Counted from the stretch's first letter, positions 24,816 through 38,110 are shown. The stretch is DNA of 64,000 nucleotides from Epiperipatus broadwayi (GCA_028023455.1 JAQFVV010006197.1:13885254-13949253), one strand, 5' to 3'. Made by a program: numbers and translations. Notes: generated by a model from the letters alone, not told the origin.

Positions 24816-27321
24816 TTGTTTTTGCATTTTATAGCTACTTTTATTTTTTAAATAGCTATGAGCTTGTTATCTATATTTAATGTGAATTATTACACTCCTT
24901 ATCATTATTATGTTGAAAGTCAGAGTAATTTTTTTTCAAATGTACTGCATTACCACCATTAATTTGTCATCGTTATTTTTTTTTGAGATTTAGTATGTTT
25001 TTCTTTAATTTTGTAGGCTTTTATTATAGTTTTTTTGAGATTTAGTAAGTTTTTGTTGGGCTTTTATTATAGTTTTTTTTCTTTTATTTCATAGGCTTTT
25101 GAAAATAGCATTCATAATTTGCACTTTACTTATTTTCATTGAACTTTTTGTGTGTGTGTGTGTGTCGGTTTCTAACCATTTCTCTCCTCAGGCATTTTAA
25201 TTTTCCATCGATTTCAGTGATTTTTGCATTTTAATTTTCGATTTCAGTGATTTGAGCCATTTTCGGATAGAAATTTATCACTTACAGGCTTCTTTGTGGT
25301 TCTGCAGCATCACCTGGCAACTTGTCCAGTGGGGGAAAAAGTACCATTTTGAAAATAATTTGATCAAGAAAGGAGTATAAACAAGTTATCATTAACTGTA
25401 GTAGGTGTGAAATTGGGAAACATAGATTATGTGCTGTAAAATGATTTTGTCATCCAAAGTTCAGATAATGCAAGCCAAATCAATAACTTCAATCATCACA
25501 ATATTGAATATGTACTTAAAGGATATAAACATCTAAAGAGATGATTTGTCATATTGTGAAAATACTGTTTTTGTTATCACCAAATTATTTAAAATAATTC
25601 AAAATATTGATATTTAAAAAAACTTATCTTTATATGTTGTCTATTAGAATTTGTATTAAGAATTGATAAAATCATTGGCAGTTATTATTAATAATAATTA
25701 AAGTTTTGTTGCATGATCAATGAATCTATAACGAAAAAGCTTTTTATAATCCATCCATCCAATTCAACCAATTAATCTTTGAAAATTTATTATTTTTAGG
25801 TGTTTGTATACACTGATTCCTAATAATTCTACGAATAATATATTACCTATTAATAAAGTTTTAAACATACCTTATAGGAGTAGGTTATAACTGTTTTCTT
25901 CTGCATAGTTTAAATTGTATTTTGCCTACTTGCATATTTGTAATCTATAATTACCAACATCGTTCTCTATTTTTGTTGCCCATCATAGATATTAACAAAA
26001 AACAAAATAAAAAAAAGCCAGATGAAATAAGAAAAGTATTCAGAACTACTTATGAAGAATTGTCAGGAGAGAAAATGTCAAAGCTCTGAATTGAATGGAT
26101 TTTTATAAAACGTAATATATTATAAAAATATAACACTTATCTGTGTCAAGTCAGATTTGGCAATCCACACATTCTAGCTATGAGCTCAAGAAGCTTTTAT
26201 ACATAGTTTATTTTACATATAAAAGTACCATTTTTATATAATACATTTTTTGTATGTTTATGTATACATTATATAATATTTTATATAATGTCCATTATTG
26301 ACTGTCAAACTTCTAATAGTTTGAATTTTACTGTTACTTTTTTTTCTTTGCTTTACTTTTTATATATAAAAAAGAAAAAGTAAATTCGCTTTAAAAATAA
26401 ATATTGATTTTGCAAGACAAATGTTGTAGTAATGGGAATAAAATTGTTTGTGTTTCACTAATTTTTTAAAAGTTTAATTAGGTATTTTACATCAATTAGT
26501 AGAAGTAATACTTGTTATTTTAATGATTCTTTATTTGATATTAGACTGATATCATAAAAAAAGTATATATATATTTTATAGTAGAATCGTAACAGCTTCT
26601 AACAATTTTTTTTTCATGTTATTTATTTTTTATTGATTAAAAAAGCCCAAAGGAAAAAAAAACCCAGGAAAAAAAAATTTCATTGAACATTTACGTAATG
26701 GGTTTTTCATCTAAAATACTTACAGTCTACTTTATAGTCATATTAAACATTTTTAAGTGCTGGTAACTACAATAAAAAAATATGCATATATTACAATATT
26801 TATTTTTAAAATTTATATGTATCTGCAAATAAAAATAGAAATATACATAACTATTATAATATTTTTTAACCGGAAGATACAAATATTAAATACATAAATG
26901 TTTAATTATTCTCGCATACAACTATCTATCTGCTTATTACTTAGTTTTACTGAATATAATGTTAATATATAATTTCTCAACTGCTCTGAGATATAACATC
27001 CAAAATTTAACAATCACATAAAGAATGTATTGTATATTTTATATATAAAGGAGTGCAGTCTTTTCCTGTCTAAATGTTTAATTTATATATTATAGGGCAT
27101 TTCAGGATTGTGTTTCAACATTATTCACATTTGGGTAATTGAAGTATTTCATACTAATCATTTGGATATACTGCAATATTTGATGAATTGCTTGCCTTAA
27201 ACTTCAAGGCAGGTAGTTACATGTTGATATGTGTGAAGTGAATTATAGATTTGATTTTATACTATACATATTAAACGGAGAGATTACCATTTATTACTAA
27301 ATTTTATAAGAATAATAGACA
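24816..27321. other. AT-rich stretch with minor tandem repeats
   Basis: No gene seen. A 53-bp unit beginning GAGATTTAGTA is duplicated at 24984 and 25037. A (TG)n run lies at about 25149-25164. CATTTTAATTTT..CGATTTC is duplicated within 25193-25250. The remainder is AT-rich. Confidence 0.55.
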
Positions 27322-27518
27322 GAGCCTTAAATAGGCTGTGAACACAATAAAACATATTGCATATACTTTGTCTTTATTGTACATATAATTACAAAACAAC
27401 CAAGTCAGATGTTACATGACCTAATTTAATAAGCTTGTATAAACTTATTAAATTAGGTTATGTGACATCTGACTTGATTTTTTTTGTAATTTTATTTTTT
27501 GCTATTAAGGCTTTGGCG
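27322..27518. repeat. Long near-perfect hairpin repeat
   Basis: Arms at 27387-27433 and 27444-27491 are inverted copies (core AAGTCAGATGTTACATGACC; about 4 differences plus one indel) with a 10-bp loop. An outer weaker inverted pair, AGAGCCTTAAATAG (about 27322-27336) and CTATTAAGGCTTT (about 27502-27514), suggests the whole palindrome is longer but has decayed outside. No ORF. It is a foldback/MITE-type element with strong hairpin potential as DNA or RNA. Confidence 0.8.
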
Positions 27519-27654
27519 ATTTTATATTGCTAAAGCTATTAATAAATAGTGTATCTGAACTTAGTTAAGTCCCATATGGCTATTTAAGTTAGATAGTTGG
27601 ATTGGAAGACATGGATATCTGAAAATTTCAGATTTTCTACTTAATAGTTATACA

Positions 27655-27782
27655 TTAGATAAAGTGCTGGGCTTGTCCTGGTATTTTTTTATCTAATGCT
27701 TGAATATCCTAGCACCTCACTGATGACGCCAGTAGCAGAAACTGGTCTGGGGTTGGGAATATTCTGCAAAGCTTGTTAAGAG
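27655..27782 (+). repeat. Unclassified repeat fragment with hammerhead-like core
   Basis: CCTCACTGATGACGCCAGTA, then GCAGAAACTGGTCTGGGG, matches the interior of the foldback elements at 22 and 43.6 kb on their minus strands. CTGATGA is at 27720-27726 and GAAAC at 27738-27742. The terminal inverted repeats of that family are not seen here, so this is either a different element sharing the module or an old fragment. Upstream, AGTGCTGGG (27663) and CCTAGCACCT (27709) can pair. Confidence 0.55.
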
Positions 27783-29030
27783 CTTATTTTATGAGCTCTA
27801 TATATACCATTATATATATATCATTAAAGGCAATCAAATTATTAATAAATGTCACTTTTATTATTAAAATAAATACTTTAATCTCACACAGACAATTTTT
27901 TCCCACTATTAATTTATCATTGCTTAGTTGGAAGATCTTGTGACATTTAAGCATTCTAGAGATTTGAGCACAGCAACTATATTCACTTAACAAAACTATT
28001 TTTTATTTACTTTATTCAGTAAGTTTCTAAGCTTTAACTCTAAGGCTATATTAACTGTTATGATGGCAATTTTTAATTATTTTCGTGTTTTTATCATTAA
28101 CAAACAAATATATTTTTAAAAAACAGTGAATATTTTATCAGCAGTAAGATATATTTTAAACATTTTTAATTGTGATTCTTAATTTTTTTCTTCTCCAAAG
28201 GCAATATTCCTTTGTGACCTTAGTGATTTTGAATTGCAGCTAGGAAATTTTTATTTTTAGATCATTAAATTTTTTATGAAAATTTAAAAATCTAATCACT
28301 GCATTGAAAACAGACTTTAAAGAAGAAAAAAGTACCAAAAGATTTTATTTTTAGAACTTTATGTTATTTTGTTACTTAAATTAGATTTTTAAATTACTTT
28401 CTGTGAATACAAAATCACGTAGACTCACTGTAATTTAATAATTAAATGTGAGGATTCAGCCATTTGTTTTTAAAATGAAATAATTATTTTTATTTTGATA
28501 ATATTCTTCTGAATTTTTAAAATATGTAATATTGTATTATTTTGATCTGTTAAAAAACTGCATTTATTCTCGTTGTCACTTTGTAAAAAATTCTGTTATA
28601 ACATCAAACAATCCATACTTACTAATTAGGTATCTGTTTGCTGCAAATGGCTATAAACATACACAAAATTTTGTAACTATGCCAGAAATACATAACAAAT
28701 GTTTTCAAATTAATAATCATCCATTATATCGCCCACTTTTGTATCTCTGTTAGTAGTAAAATTTTCTAACTGCCTACCGGTTCCACAGTAATGATGATTT
28801 ATAAAATAGGGAAGTAATGTTACTTTATAAAATTTATAAAGCAGAGTTACAGCAAGCTAAAGCATATAATTACTTACCAAATACTTTATGTTGGACTTTT
28901 GCTAAGTTTGGCAGAATAAATCTTTATAAAACAACTTACTCTAGTTAAATCTATCTTTTTATTTATACTCTGTATACATAGAAGCATGAAGTCTGATGAA
29001 ATTACATTTAATTAATTAAATTATTAATGA
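27783..29030. other. AT-rich stretch without recognisable genes
   Basis: No conserved coding frame. The 69- and 73-codon frames at 27784 (-) and 28532 (+) have no recognisable domain and sit in plain AT-rich DNA. Confidence 0.55.
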
Positions 29031-30172
29031 AATCCCTGAGGCTGATGCTGTGAAACTAAATAACAAATATCTGGCTCAATTTTTGTAAAGAACAAACAAA
29101 GTCTCCTCTTTCAGAAATATTCAGGTGGTTTCTTTCTTTGGTCATAACATGATTAACAGCACTAAAGCCTGATTCCACAAGATATGAGGTAGGGAAAGGC
29201 ATCAATAAACTGAATATCATTTCCCACATATTTGGATTTTGCCATAGGTTTTCATATATCCATCACTATCAAATTTATGGTTACTTTCATCATCATATCT
29301 AATTTCTAACAGTTTTTCTTGGCAAGTTGTAGCAACATCTTCAATATTTGCAATAAAAGGATTTTTCATCCAGTCATACACCTTCAATTTCAAAATATCT
29401 TGAAATAATTTTTCCATGTCCAATTTAAGTTCATTGAGGTGGCTACTGAATGTGTCAATATCCTCTGGAGTTACATCATCTTTTATATATGATAATTCAG
29501 GAAACTGATGAAATTCTCTCTTCAATAGATTATAATGAAGTAGTTCAAGTTTGTCAATAAATAATGACACAATATTTTGGCAACCTATAAGAGTTTTATT
29601 AGCTCATTGAAGCTGCAAATTGACATCATTAAATCTCTTGAAAATATCTGCCAAATAAAAGACATCATTCTTTACTGTTTTTAACTGTTGACACAGATTG
29701 GTCTCATCATTACTTTCAAAAAATTGTATGAGACTATCATATAATACTACAAAATGAGCCAAAGATGTGCCCTTTGATAGCCACCAAACTTCTGTGTGCA
29801 AAAGTAACATATTAAAATCTTCATTATTGTTCTATCAAAGCTGACGAAACATTCTATCATTTTTTGCATTGGATTTGATCTTGTTTACTGCTCGAATTAT
29901 TATAGTTAGTGATGAATGAGATGTTTTCCTACAAGTTGTTATCTGTGCACCACACAATGAATGCATAAAACATTTGGCACTTTTTCTTTCAAATAAGCAA
30001 CTAATCCACAATAGTGGCCTACTATTGATGGTGCTTCATCAGTAGCGCATGCAATAATATTATTTAAAGGAATATTATTTTTTGTAAAGTATGATTTCAC
30101 AGTGCTAAATATAGATAATCCTTTTGTATCTGTAATGAGATTTATTGTGAATAGCATTTCTTCTCATAATGT
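29031..30172 (-). pseudogene. hAT transposase relic (ZBED5/FAM200/SCAND3-like)
   Basis: Broken into frames on the minus strand. From the upstream end: EEMLFTINLITDTKG then ACATDEAPSIVGHYCGLVAY and NVLCIHCVVHR (about 30170-29939), the RNase-H-like catalytic-core segment with the 'TDGAP..G...G' and 'HC..HR' blocks. Next is LLLHTEVWWLSKGTSLA (29810-29604), the 'HT.VRWLSRG' block, here with W for R. Next a 117-codon frame (29570-29217). Finally YLVESGFSAVNHVMTKERN and LNISERGDF, then after a frameshift LFFTKIEPDI, the hAT C-terminal dimerisation region ending near 29035. The order matches the domesticated-looking ZBED5/FAM200 family of hAT transposases. The BED zinc finger is absent, terminal inverted repeats were not found, and stops and frameshifts separate the blocks, so this is a dead transposon rather than a host gene. 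Confidence 0.88.
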
Positions 30173-30690
30173 ATTAGATGTAACGGTTGGTGAATACACA
30201 GATTTCATGGTCCGAAAAATACATTTGGATACATAGATCAACTTCAACAATCAGCTGGTTCTATCACAACATATAATCAACTTACATCAAGTTTATATGT
30301 GCTGGTACACCTATCTTTCATATTCCAAGATAGTGCCAAATGTAATGGTCAAGTCCATCCACATATATAGAGGAAAGAGAGCAAGATTGCATCTAACTAC
30401 TGTTGGACCTAAGGTCTTCATGTAGGATGCTAGAGATGACACGATGAAGTATATGACTCATGATTATATCTATCTTGAATAGACTAGCCTAAGCATTATC
30501 TGTCAAATCTACATGTTATTTAAATCAGTTCATCTAACATCTCACCACTCTTTTTCAGAACCATTGCCTCAGATATTCGAACTCAGGAAGAATTCATGTT
30601 CGACTCTCTTAACAGGGATGTACCTATGAAAACTGTTAATCAACAACTAAAATAACTCATCCTATTTTTCTCTCATGCTCATCAAACAAT
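30173..30690. other. Less AT-rich unrecognised stretch beside the hAT relic
   Basis: Composition is more balanced than the surroundings. It holds no long open frame and no motif I recognise. It could be decayed repeat sequence, either hAT 5' flank or another element. Confidence 0.4.
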
Positions 30691-30725
30691 AATGTGTGTG
30701 TACATGTGTAAAATATTGGTTATAG

Positions 30726-30786
30726 GATTGAATGTAAATGCTGGATTGAATGTAAATGGCAGATTAAATGTAAATGCTGGATCAAC
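30726..30786. repeat. 18-bp minisatellite, about 3 units
   Basis: The unit GGATTGAATGTAAATGCT occurs three times with small changes (GGATTGAATGTAAATGCT, GGATTGAATGTAAATGGC, AGATTAAATGTAAATGCT). In one frame it reads GLNVNA-type repeats, but the open frame is only 63 codons in AT-rich DNA and no gene is inferred. Confidence 0.75.
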
Positions 30787-33700
30787 AAAATTACAGAGAC
30801 CTTGTCAATTAACAAATTTCATAATATTTATTTACAAAAACAAAATATATTTAAAACATAAAACAAATTATCAATCAATGTAGAAAAGAAAATTCCAAAA
30901 AAAAAAAAAAAAAATTTACAAGTGCAACTAAATTATTTGGATATATTCCTCTGTATTTATAACTTTTATGTCTACGATGAGTATCTATCATTTTGTTAAT
31001 TAAACAATTTTAAACTATTTACCTTTATTTCCCATGATAGACACCCATAATATAGACATCTATATATCCAAAATAATGAAAAATTTATTAATTAAAAGTG
31101 AGATTGCTAACTAAATTAAAAATTTAAATGCAACTCCAGATGCAGTATGCAGTTTTAAGTGTGGAAATTGATTAATCTAAAATAATCATATTGCATATCT
31201 AGCTATCATGTAAAAAAAATATAATAATAAGACAACACTTGATATGGTAGAAAAGAAAATTATAAAGAATATTAATTTAAAAGCATTAATTATTTATTCA
31301 TTATAAAGAACTTAAGAACACTATTAGTAAAACATAAAAGAGAAAAACTCTTACCCTTTAAGTATTCTGTTTGAGCACTCAATTTCATATTCATAGATGA
31401 AAATCAAGTATTTTGGCAGAAAAAATTACCCAAATTTTATTAAAAACAAAAAGAAAAAGACTTTTCAAACTCTCCTCCCCCTTACTCTCTTGACACTTTC
31501 TTATGTTGGACTGTTCCATGTTGAATTATCTTTAGTACTTCCCAAATATAAGACTGAGATAAAAAAAAATACAGATCTATACAAAAGAAAATTAAACATA
31601 ATTTTACAATATTTCATGAATCGTTATGATCAGGCACAATTCATCCTCAGAGTCCTTCTTACATAAACAGTTCTTCCAATTTATGCATTTTTTATTATAG
31701 ATGTTGAGAACTGATTGATTCTAAATAGCACATTCTGAACTTATTTAAATTGGCAGTGGGTGGTTTAGTGTTACTCCTCACATAGATTTCCATCTTGTGT
31801 GATTCCAACTTGTCAGGTACTTAAATTGTAGACAGTTAAATATTAATTTTCACATGGCCATAATGGATAAATGCTCCACCTGAAGACAATCAATCATTCT
31901 AGCCAAAGTATATCATATTTTAACTATATACACAGGTTTATATAAATATATGTGACTTGCATTTAATAAAAATATATTTATATACAGAATACAGCTGTTT
32001 ACTGTTTGTAATATTAGCTATATAAACTTTTAAACTTTAAACTGAACAAACCATTCTAATTTCTTTTTTAGTTTCTTAAAAAAAATCATAATACTTTTTT
32101 TAAAAATTTCTATAAGTTAATTTAACTTATCTGATTATTCAGCTAGAATAAGAATCTCCTATTCGCTTCCTTAACTATTTTTTTAATGGCACATAAATAG
32201 GAAAACATTAACATTTGTTGAGATGCTGCTTTAAAAAAATATCCATTTTGTAGAAAAATATTACTAAAATAATTGCTTCAATAAAACTTGATTTTTCATG
32301 TCAAATGTAGAATAATAAAGGACAATGATTTTTAATTGTTTTTTTTTTTATACTGGCATTATTTCCATTGTTTAAACCTAGCGTGTGCCTATTGTTGCAT
32401 TTTTAAAAATATTTTTATTATTGATTCATTTTAAAAAATAAAATAAATAATAAAATAAATTTGCAATATTAATATTATTATCATTATTATCTCCTTTATT
32501 CAGTTATTTATTACAATACTTGATTTATTTTTTATTGCTGTAACTATTTTCTTGCCATCATTTAAATCATTGTCTATATTTAATATAAACAACCCAATAC
32601 AATTGTCAACATATATATATAAATTTGTACGATTTTTATCAAGGTTTATATTTTTTTATTAAACACTAAAATTTTATTACTAATATATATGTCTTTTATT
32701 GTAAATTACCCATCATTCCCAGTACTTAATGTACAATTAATACAATGTTAAATCTATTTAAACATTTATATTTTTTAAAAGTGTTCTAGCAAAACTTATT
32801 ATTTATTTGATCTTTACATGCTCATTAAAGAAAAAACAATCCAATATTTCAGGTGGCTAAGGCTTATTGTGGGAGCAATCTTAAGCTACCTTCACAATTC
32901 CCCTTCCCTACATGAGATAAAATTTTTATTTATAGATCAAAATTTTAACTCTAATGAGCGTAAAGTATGTTCATTTTTGGGCATATTAACTCCTTTACTA
33001 TCAGTGAAAAATCACAATACTTACATTTTCTCTTCAATCTGGAATCTGATCACTTATGTATCTCTATTTCAGATGATGCACAACTTTGTTCACTAATCTC
33101 TCACCTGCTCTTCTCTAGAGACTTATTGGATTTTGAGGATTATGTGAACCAGAGTACCCATTGCCACACATGGATTGACTCAAAAAAATGAGGTCAGTTC
33201 TAAGGTATCCCAGCATATCTATTGAAGCATGCCCTCATAAATATAATGTCTTAATCATTACTACCCTAATAATATTTTTTTGATGTTCACTCACCTTTTT
33301 TTCTTTTAAACCTCTTTAAGATTTCTACTGCTAACTCTTTTTCATTATTTATTGATGAAACTACTAATCTCACACTACTATATTGATTGACTGAGATACA
33401 GTTTTAATATCCTGGCATTGTATGTGCCTCAAACTTCTCACTTTATATCTAACAAAAAAGCATTAGGGCTAGATTGATTTACAATGGTATATGGTCCCTA
33501 TATTGATTGTAAAACTTCTAATACTTGTTTTCTTGGGGGTTTTGTTTTGATGGTGAGTTTTTATAAGTACTCAGTCCCTTATCTGAAATTTATATGGATT
33601 TTCCTTCTCATTCTTGCCTCTTAGTTTTGCTTTACTATGTAGCACTTTATGAGTCTTTTAAATCCAGGTCAGTTTCTATATAGTTTAGAGATCGCAGTTT

Positions 33701-35246
33701 TATGAAAATTATAGGCTCTTTTACCTTTTGACTAGAAAAATTAATAATATCACTAATGCCATATGATTTTCTTATTTGCTCCTGAGAGTAATCTCTACAA
33801 TTCTGTAGAGCTATCTACTGTAAAGTAAGTGCTCTTGCAAGAATATGAGAATAATCATGCATTGGTAAACTAAAATGTAAGCAATTATAATGATAGAATT
33901 TAGAAATTGATTATTCCTAAAAATGTACTTTATCATGAATATATTTTTAAATAAGTCAGTGCATAGTTAGTTGCCTTGACTGCCACTAAAATTTTAAGAA
34001 TTCTGCATGGTTTTGTTGTAGAGTAATTTACTCAAGAATTAAAATTCCTGCATCACAATTCAATTTCTGTTATTTTTGATAGTCAAAGTGATCTCTCAAA
34101 TAATAAAATGTCAGGTTATTGTTAACTAAGTTAAATTTTTTGGGACAAGATTATTATGTTAAAAGTGCAGTCTTTATTTAAGATATTATTTTCCAGTGAA
34201 CCAATTTTGTCACATGTTTAAAATTTTGTTTGGTCACAGTTAATAAATAATCTTAACATGAAATGATTTTTTCTGTATCTAGATTTCAATTTCTAAAAAT
34301 AGCTTTATTTGTTTATTTTAATAAATAATAGTTACAAAATAGTATTAAAAGTAGGCAGTATTTTATATAATATTATTATTGCCATCTAGATTATTAAAGA
34401 AACCTTACTCACATAGACATCCTATATATAAACAGACTACCATTCATATGAAGATATAGTATTTTAAAATCTATTATTCACACAAAATTTCAAAGGTGGT
34501 CTTTGACCTTTTCCAAATAATAAATTAGTTTTAAGCATACAAATAAAATTAAAAAACAACAACATCAAATTTCTCTAAATAAATATCCATATGGTTAATT
34601 GTTCTGGAATTTGAGTACATAAGCATAGAATTTGAACCACAGAACCTGTTTTACTACCATTGCTCTAAATCTCAAAGGATAATATTTATATATTGATAAG
34701 ACTCTTTGCAGTAATATGTCTGTTTTGGATTTACAATAATGAATAGAAGGTCTTTTCATGTAATCCAAAAAATTCATGAATCTAAAATAAATGCCTGGAA
34801 CAAAGACTTTGACTTAATAATGTTTTTATCTGTATTGTGAAGTTTTTTTGTTTTTAGTTTTTCAGCCTCTTATTTCTCCTTCTCATCATTTTTTTAGAAT
34901 TATAATGAGTAAAAAATTAAGAATTATTAATAAAGATTAAAATGATATGTGGTTAATGAGAGGATTATGTTTTATGTTATGTTTCCCAGCAGCTTTAATA
35001 CACAGTTTCATTTATTTAAATAATGTGATTTTTTTTCTCTACTAAGATGAGAATTGTTTCAGACACCTCGAGCTCTTTACTTTATTTCTTTATCACTGTG
35101 ATAAAATGCACAGGAAGGCTTAGCAAATAGTAAAATGATGTATTCAAGAAAAAAAGTTGTCTGAATTAATTTTGGGTTTTAAATTATTTTATTGTTTTAA
35201 ATGTTTCAATGTTATATCATTTTATGTTTAACTGAACAAACTGACA
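30787..35246. other. AT-rich stretch, no firm gene
   Basis: Mostly AT-rich low-complexity DNA, with a 17-A run near 30897-30914. From 32818 to 33700 composition is a little less AT-biased and two overlapping frames of 92 and 74 codons occur (32818-33096 and 32967-33191). A short frame near 33450-33480 reads SNKKALGLD, faintly like the N-terminal RT block of LINEs. A decayed retroelement is possible but no catalytic box was found. Confidence 0.5.
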
Positions 35247-35425
35247 CTTCCTATGAGTTATATCATGCTTGCAACCCAATCACAACCATCCATCAGCCTG
35301 GAAATCAGACCAACCTCTCAGCAAAATTACATTACATTAGAAACATATACTTTGTCAAGCAATTCATATAGCATGTGACATTTCAACTTTATTTACACAT
35401 TATTTCTAGAGAAATCTTAACTTTA
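35247..35425. repeat. Dispersed repeat, copy 1
   Basis: CTTCCTATGAGTTATATCAT, GCTTGCAACCCAATCACAAC, ACATTAGAAACATA and TAGAGAAATCTTAACTTTA align in order with 36088-36260. The 3' end runs directly into the (AAT)n array. Paired copies that both end at a simple AAT/ATT repeat suggest a short retroposon with a microsatellite tail, or a duplication of about 840-bp spacing. Confidence 0.75.
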
Positions 35426-35436
35426 ATATTATTATT

Positions 35437-35529
<93 letters not shown>
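35424..35529. repeat. (AAT)n microsatellite
   Basis: About 105 bp: four ATT units on the 5' side, then near-uninterrupted AAT trinucleotides to 35529. The 79-codon 'poly-isoleucine' open frame across it is an artefact of the repeat. Confidence 0.95.
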
Positions 35530-36087
35530 TACATTTCCATCACTGATTACTGAAACATATAATCAAAGACATGTGAAAAGTATAAATGATTTCAAGATGC
35601 ACATTTCATGCTGAACCAGTGCTCATCATTTAGCCAGATCACAATCTCTGACACATATCTTCATTATACATTTAGTATACATATAGATAGCAAATTCCTA
35701 TAGCTTAATTGATAGTTTCAAATTTTCTGCAGTATTATATTAAAATAAGCCATATTAATAACTGTATTAATCATTTATCAATCTAGATATTATCACTAAC
35801 TCAAATACGTTTTTTGTTTAATCTTATTTAATGGATAATGTATTTGCAGGGGCATAGAAATGTCAACATCTGATTTCTTTGGCCATGTTGAAGTTTCACA
35901 GAAGATGGGGACAGTATCCACTTTTAACATCTTGTAGGGGGATGTACAATGATTACACTATATTCAGAGGATCAAAGCCAAGCTTTAGTTTCAACAACCT
36001 CTAAATAGGAAATCAAAATTCAATTATAATATATGTAAATAAGTAAATAACTCAAATTATATGTAACTGAAGAGGAAATAGCTGAAG

Positions 36088-36280
36088 CTTCCAATAAGTT
36101 ATATCATGCTTGCAGCCCAATCACAACCATTCATCAACCCAGAAGTCAGATCAATCTTTCAGAGAATAGATACATTAGAAACATACATTTTGTCAATTCA
36201 TGAAGCACATCACATTTCAACTTCATGTATACATTATTTTTAGAGAAACTCTAACTTTTATTTTTTTTTAATAATTATTA
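36088..36280. repeat. Dispersed repeat, copy 2
   Basis: Counterpart of 35247-35425, with scattered substitutions, also ending beside an AT-rich trinucleotide run (ATTATTATTATTAAT at about 36272). A second GAT/AAT microsatellite lies further on, at 36435-36480. Confidence 0.72.
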
Positions 36281-36434
36281 TTATTAATACAAGTATAGTA
36301 TATATACTTAACCTAGATGTAATTAATTATTATTATTTATTTATTACAATTCTATCAAGGCAATAAAACTTGCAATTAATGTCTGGATTAATTTTAATGT
36401 AAATAAAGTGGGGAAAAAATAATTGGTCAGTAGT

Positions 36435-36480
36435 AGTGATGATGATGATGATGATAATAATAATAGTAATAATAATAATC
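36435..36480. repeat. (GAT)n/(AAT)n microsatellite
   Basis: GATGATGATGATGATGAT is followed by imperfect AATAATAGTAATAATAAT. It is simple sequence only; the overlapping 68-codon minus frame is an artefact of it. Confidence 0.85.
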
Positions 36481-37690
36481 ACTTTATTTCTTGAGATTTC
36501 ATAAATTCGAGTGCGAGAAGAATCCTGACACTGTATCAATGCATTAAATTATATAGGGCAGTTGATCAGTAAAATTAAATTATCAATTGAATGCCACATG
36601 ACTTTCGGAGCAACTAACCATATGATTACCGTTGAAAATGTTTAAATAATCAATATATATATTTAAAAAAGTTAATCAACAGATGCATTTTTTTTAGAAA
36701 ACTAGATCTCATATGAAAATAATAGATAACATTTGCTATATATCATCATCGGCGTGCATTAAACACATATTTTTATAAAGTTTTGATAATCATTTGGCTT
36801 TCATCCTAACATTGGATTATCTTTAAAAAAAAAAAATCACTAACTACACTCGAAGAAATAAATTTACTCAATATTTACTGCCTTTGGTACATTTTTTTTT
36901 TTTTGAAGGAATGAAAGCTTAGTCCATTTGGGTACAATTTTGACGATGATGATTTTAAGTAATTACAGCTTTGCCACGATATTCAGAAAGTTTTTCTAAA
37001 TTTATTTTATTAGTGATTCAAAAAATAAGTGCCCCTTCCCCCGACCATACACGTTTTTAGCTCTGTCTTCTTCAAGTACATTACTTGGTCTTTTGAATCA
37101 CTAAGAACTAAAAACGCAGCACTACTTTAAGTTAAACCCGAACTCTCTCTTCCTTATTGATTGAGAAATAAAAGTAGAAAAAATAAAAAGGAAGACGAGT
37201 GAAGTGCATAAAATGAATCTTGCTTTAGAAAAAAAAAAAAAATTAAATCAAAATAAATCTTGTAACGTGTGATTCATATGTTCAAGTTTTTTAAAATTTA
37301 AGTTTGAATTAATGATTCTTGAAATACTTTCATCTGGGGAGGAAATAGAACAATCTTGAACTAATTACAGCATATTAGGCAAATATTTTTACTGTTTTGT
37401 GTGTGTGATATTTTTATAAACATAAATGAATTCCTATTTATGTGTGGCAAATATTATTATTTACATTGATTTTATCATGTTGCAGTATGAGTTAAATATT
37501 CAAGACTAGCAGCATCACATCATATTGTTTCATGTTTATTATTATTTGTTGTTACCAGTATTTGTATATGTGGAACAAAGGAATCTCTGGCAGATTCTCA
37601 TAGAAGAACAAGGAAAGAGGATGCAATAGTCACCAGGCTTATCAATTATGGGATGGTGATGATTTGAGCTTACATTCTTGTTTTGTTATA
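36481..37690. other. AT-rich stretch without recognisable genes
   Basis: A slightly less AT-rich patch at 37020-37210 includes CCCCTTCCCCCGACC. A word and its near-inverse there (TAGTGATTCAAAA at about 37012; TTTTGAATCACTAAGAACTA at about 37092) form a weak inverted repeat of about 100 bp. No gene is supported. Confidence 0.45.
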
Positions 37691-37699
37691 TACCTAAGA

Positions 37700-38110
37700 A
37701 TAAATGGGTTATTCATTTATTAATTAATATTGGATGGTTAGCTAGGCTGGTTATGGACCAGATACCTAAGAGAAAATTTCTAAACCTCTTGAAAATAAAT
37801 TTCATTTAGTCTGGATTTGAATCTGTTATAGTCATATTAGATGAATAAGCTATCTCTGTATCACGAGACTCTTTTTTTAAAGCTTGATTCAAGCACCAAA
37901 TTGAATGATGTGGCTTTGCTTACCATGCTTGTCTAACTAGTGAAGGTCTGCATGAGTGATTTTTCTTTTTTTTTTTTTGAGAATAGCTAGATACTAATTT
38001 ACTAACCAATGTTGGATGCTAGCTTGATTGATTGCAGCCATCTGTTACCTGAAAGGAAAATTCTAAGCTTCTGGAAAGTGATTATCAAATTTACTCAGAT
38101 CAATTTTAAA
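37700..38110. repeat. Diverged tandem duplication, spacing about 290 bp
   Basis: Blocks at about 37718-37815 (ATTAATATTGGATGGTTAGC, ACCTAAGAGAAAATTTCTAA) and about 38003-38105 (CTAACCAATGTTGGATGCTA, ACCTGAAAGGAAAATTCTAA) align in order with many changes. The copies are old and non-coding. Confidence 0.55.

Noticed and set aside
32818-33700. A third LINE relic (SNKKALGLD near 33450; frames of 92 and 74 codons)
   Set aside because: Suggestive but without any catalytic RT or endonuclease box; similarity could be chance.
35375-35614. 79-codon frame with a poly-isoleucine stretch
   Set aside because: It is simply the (AAT)n microsatellite read in one frame.
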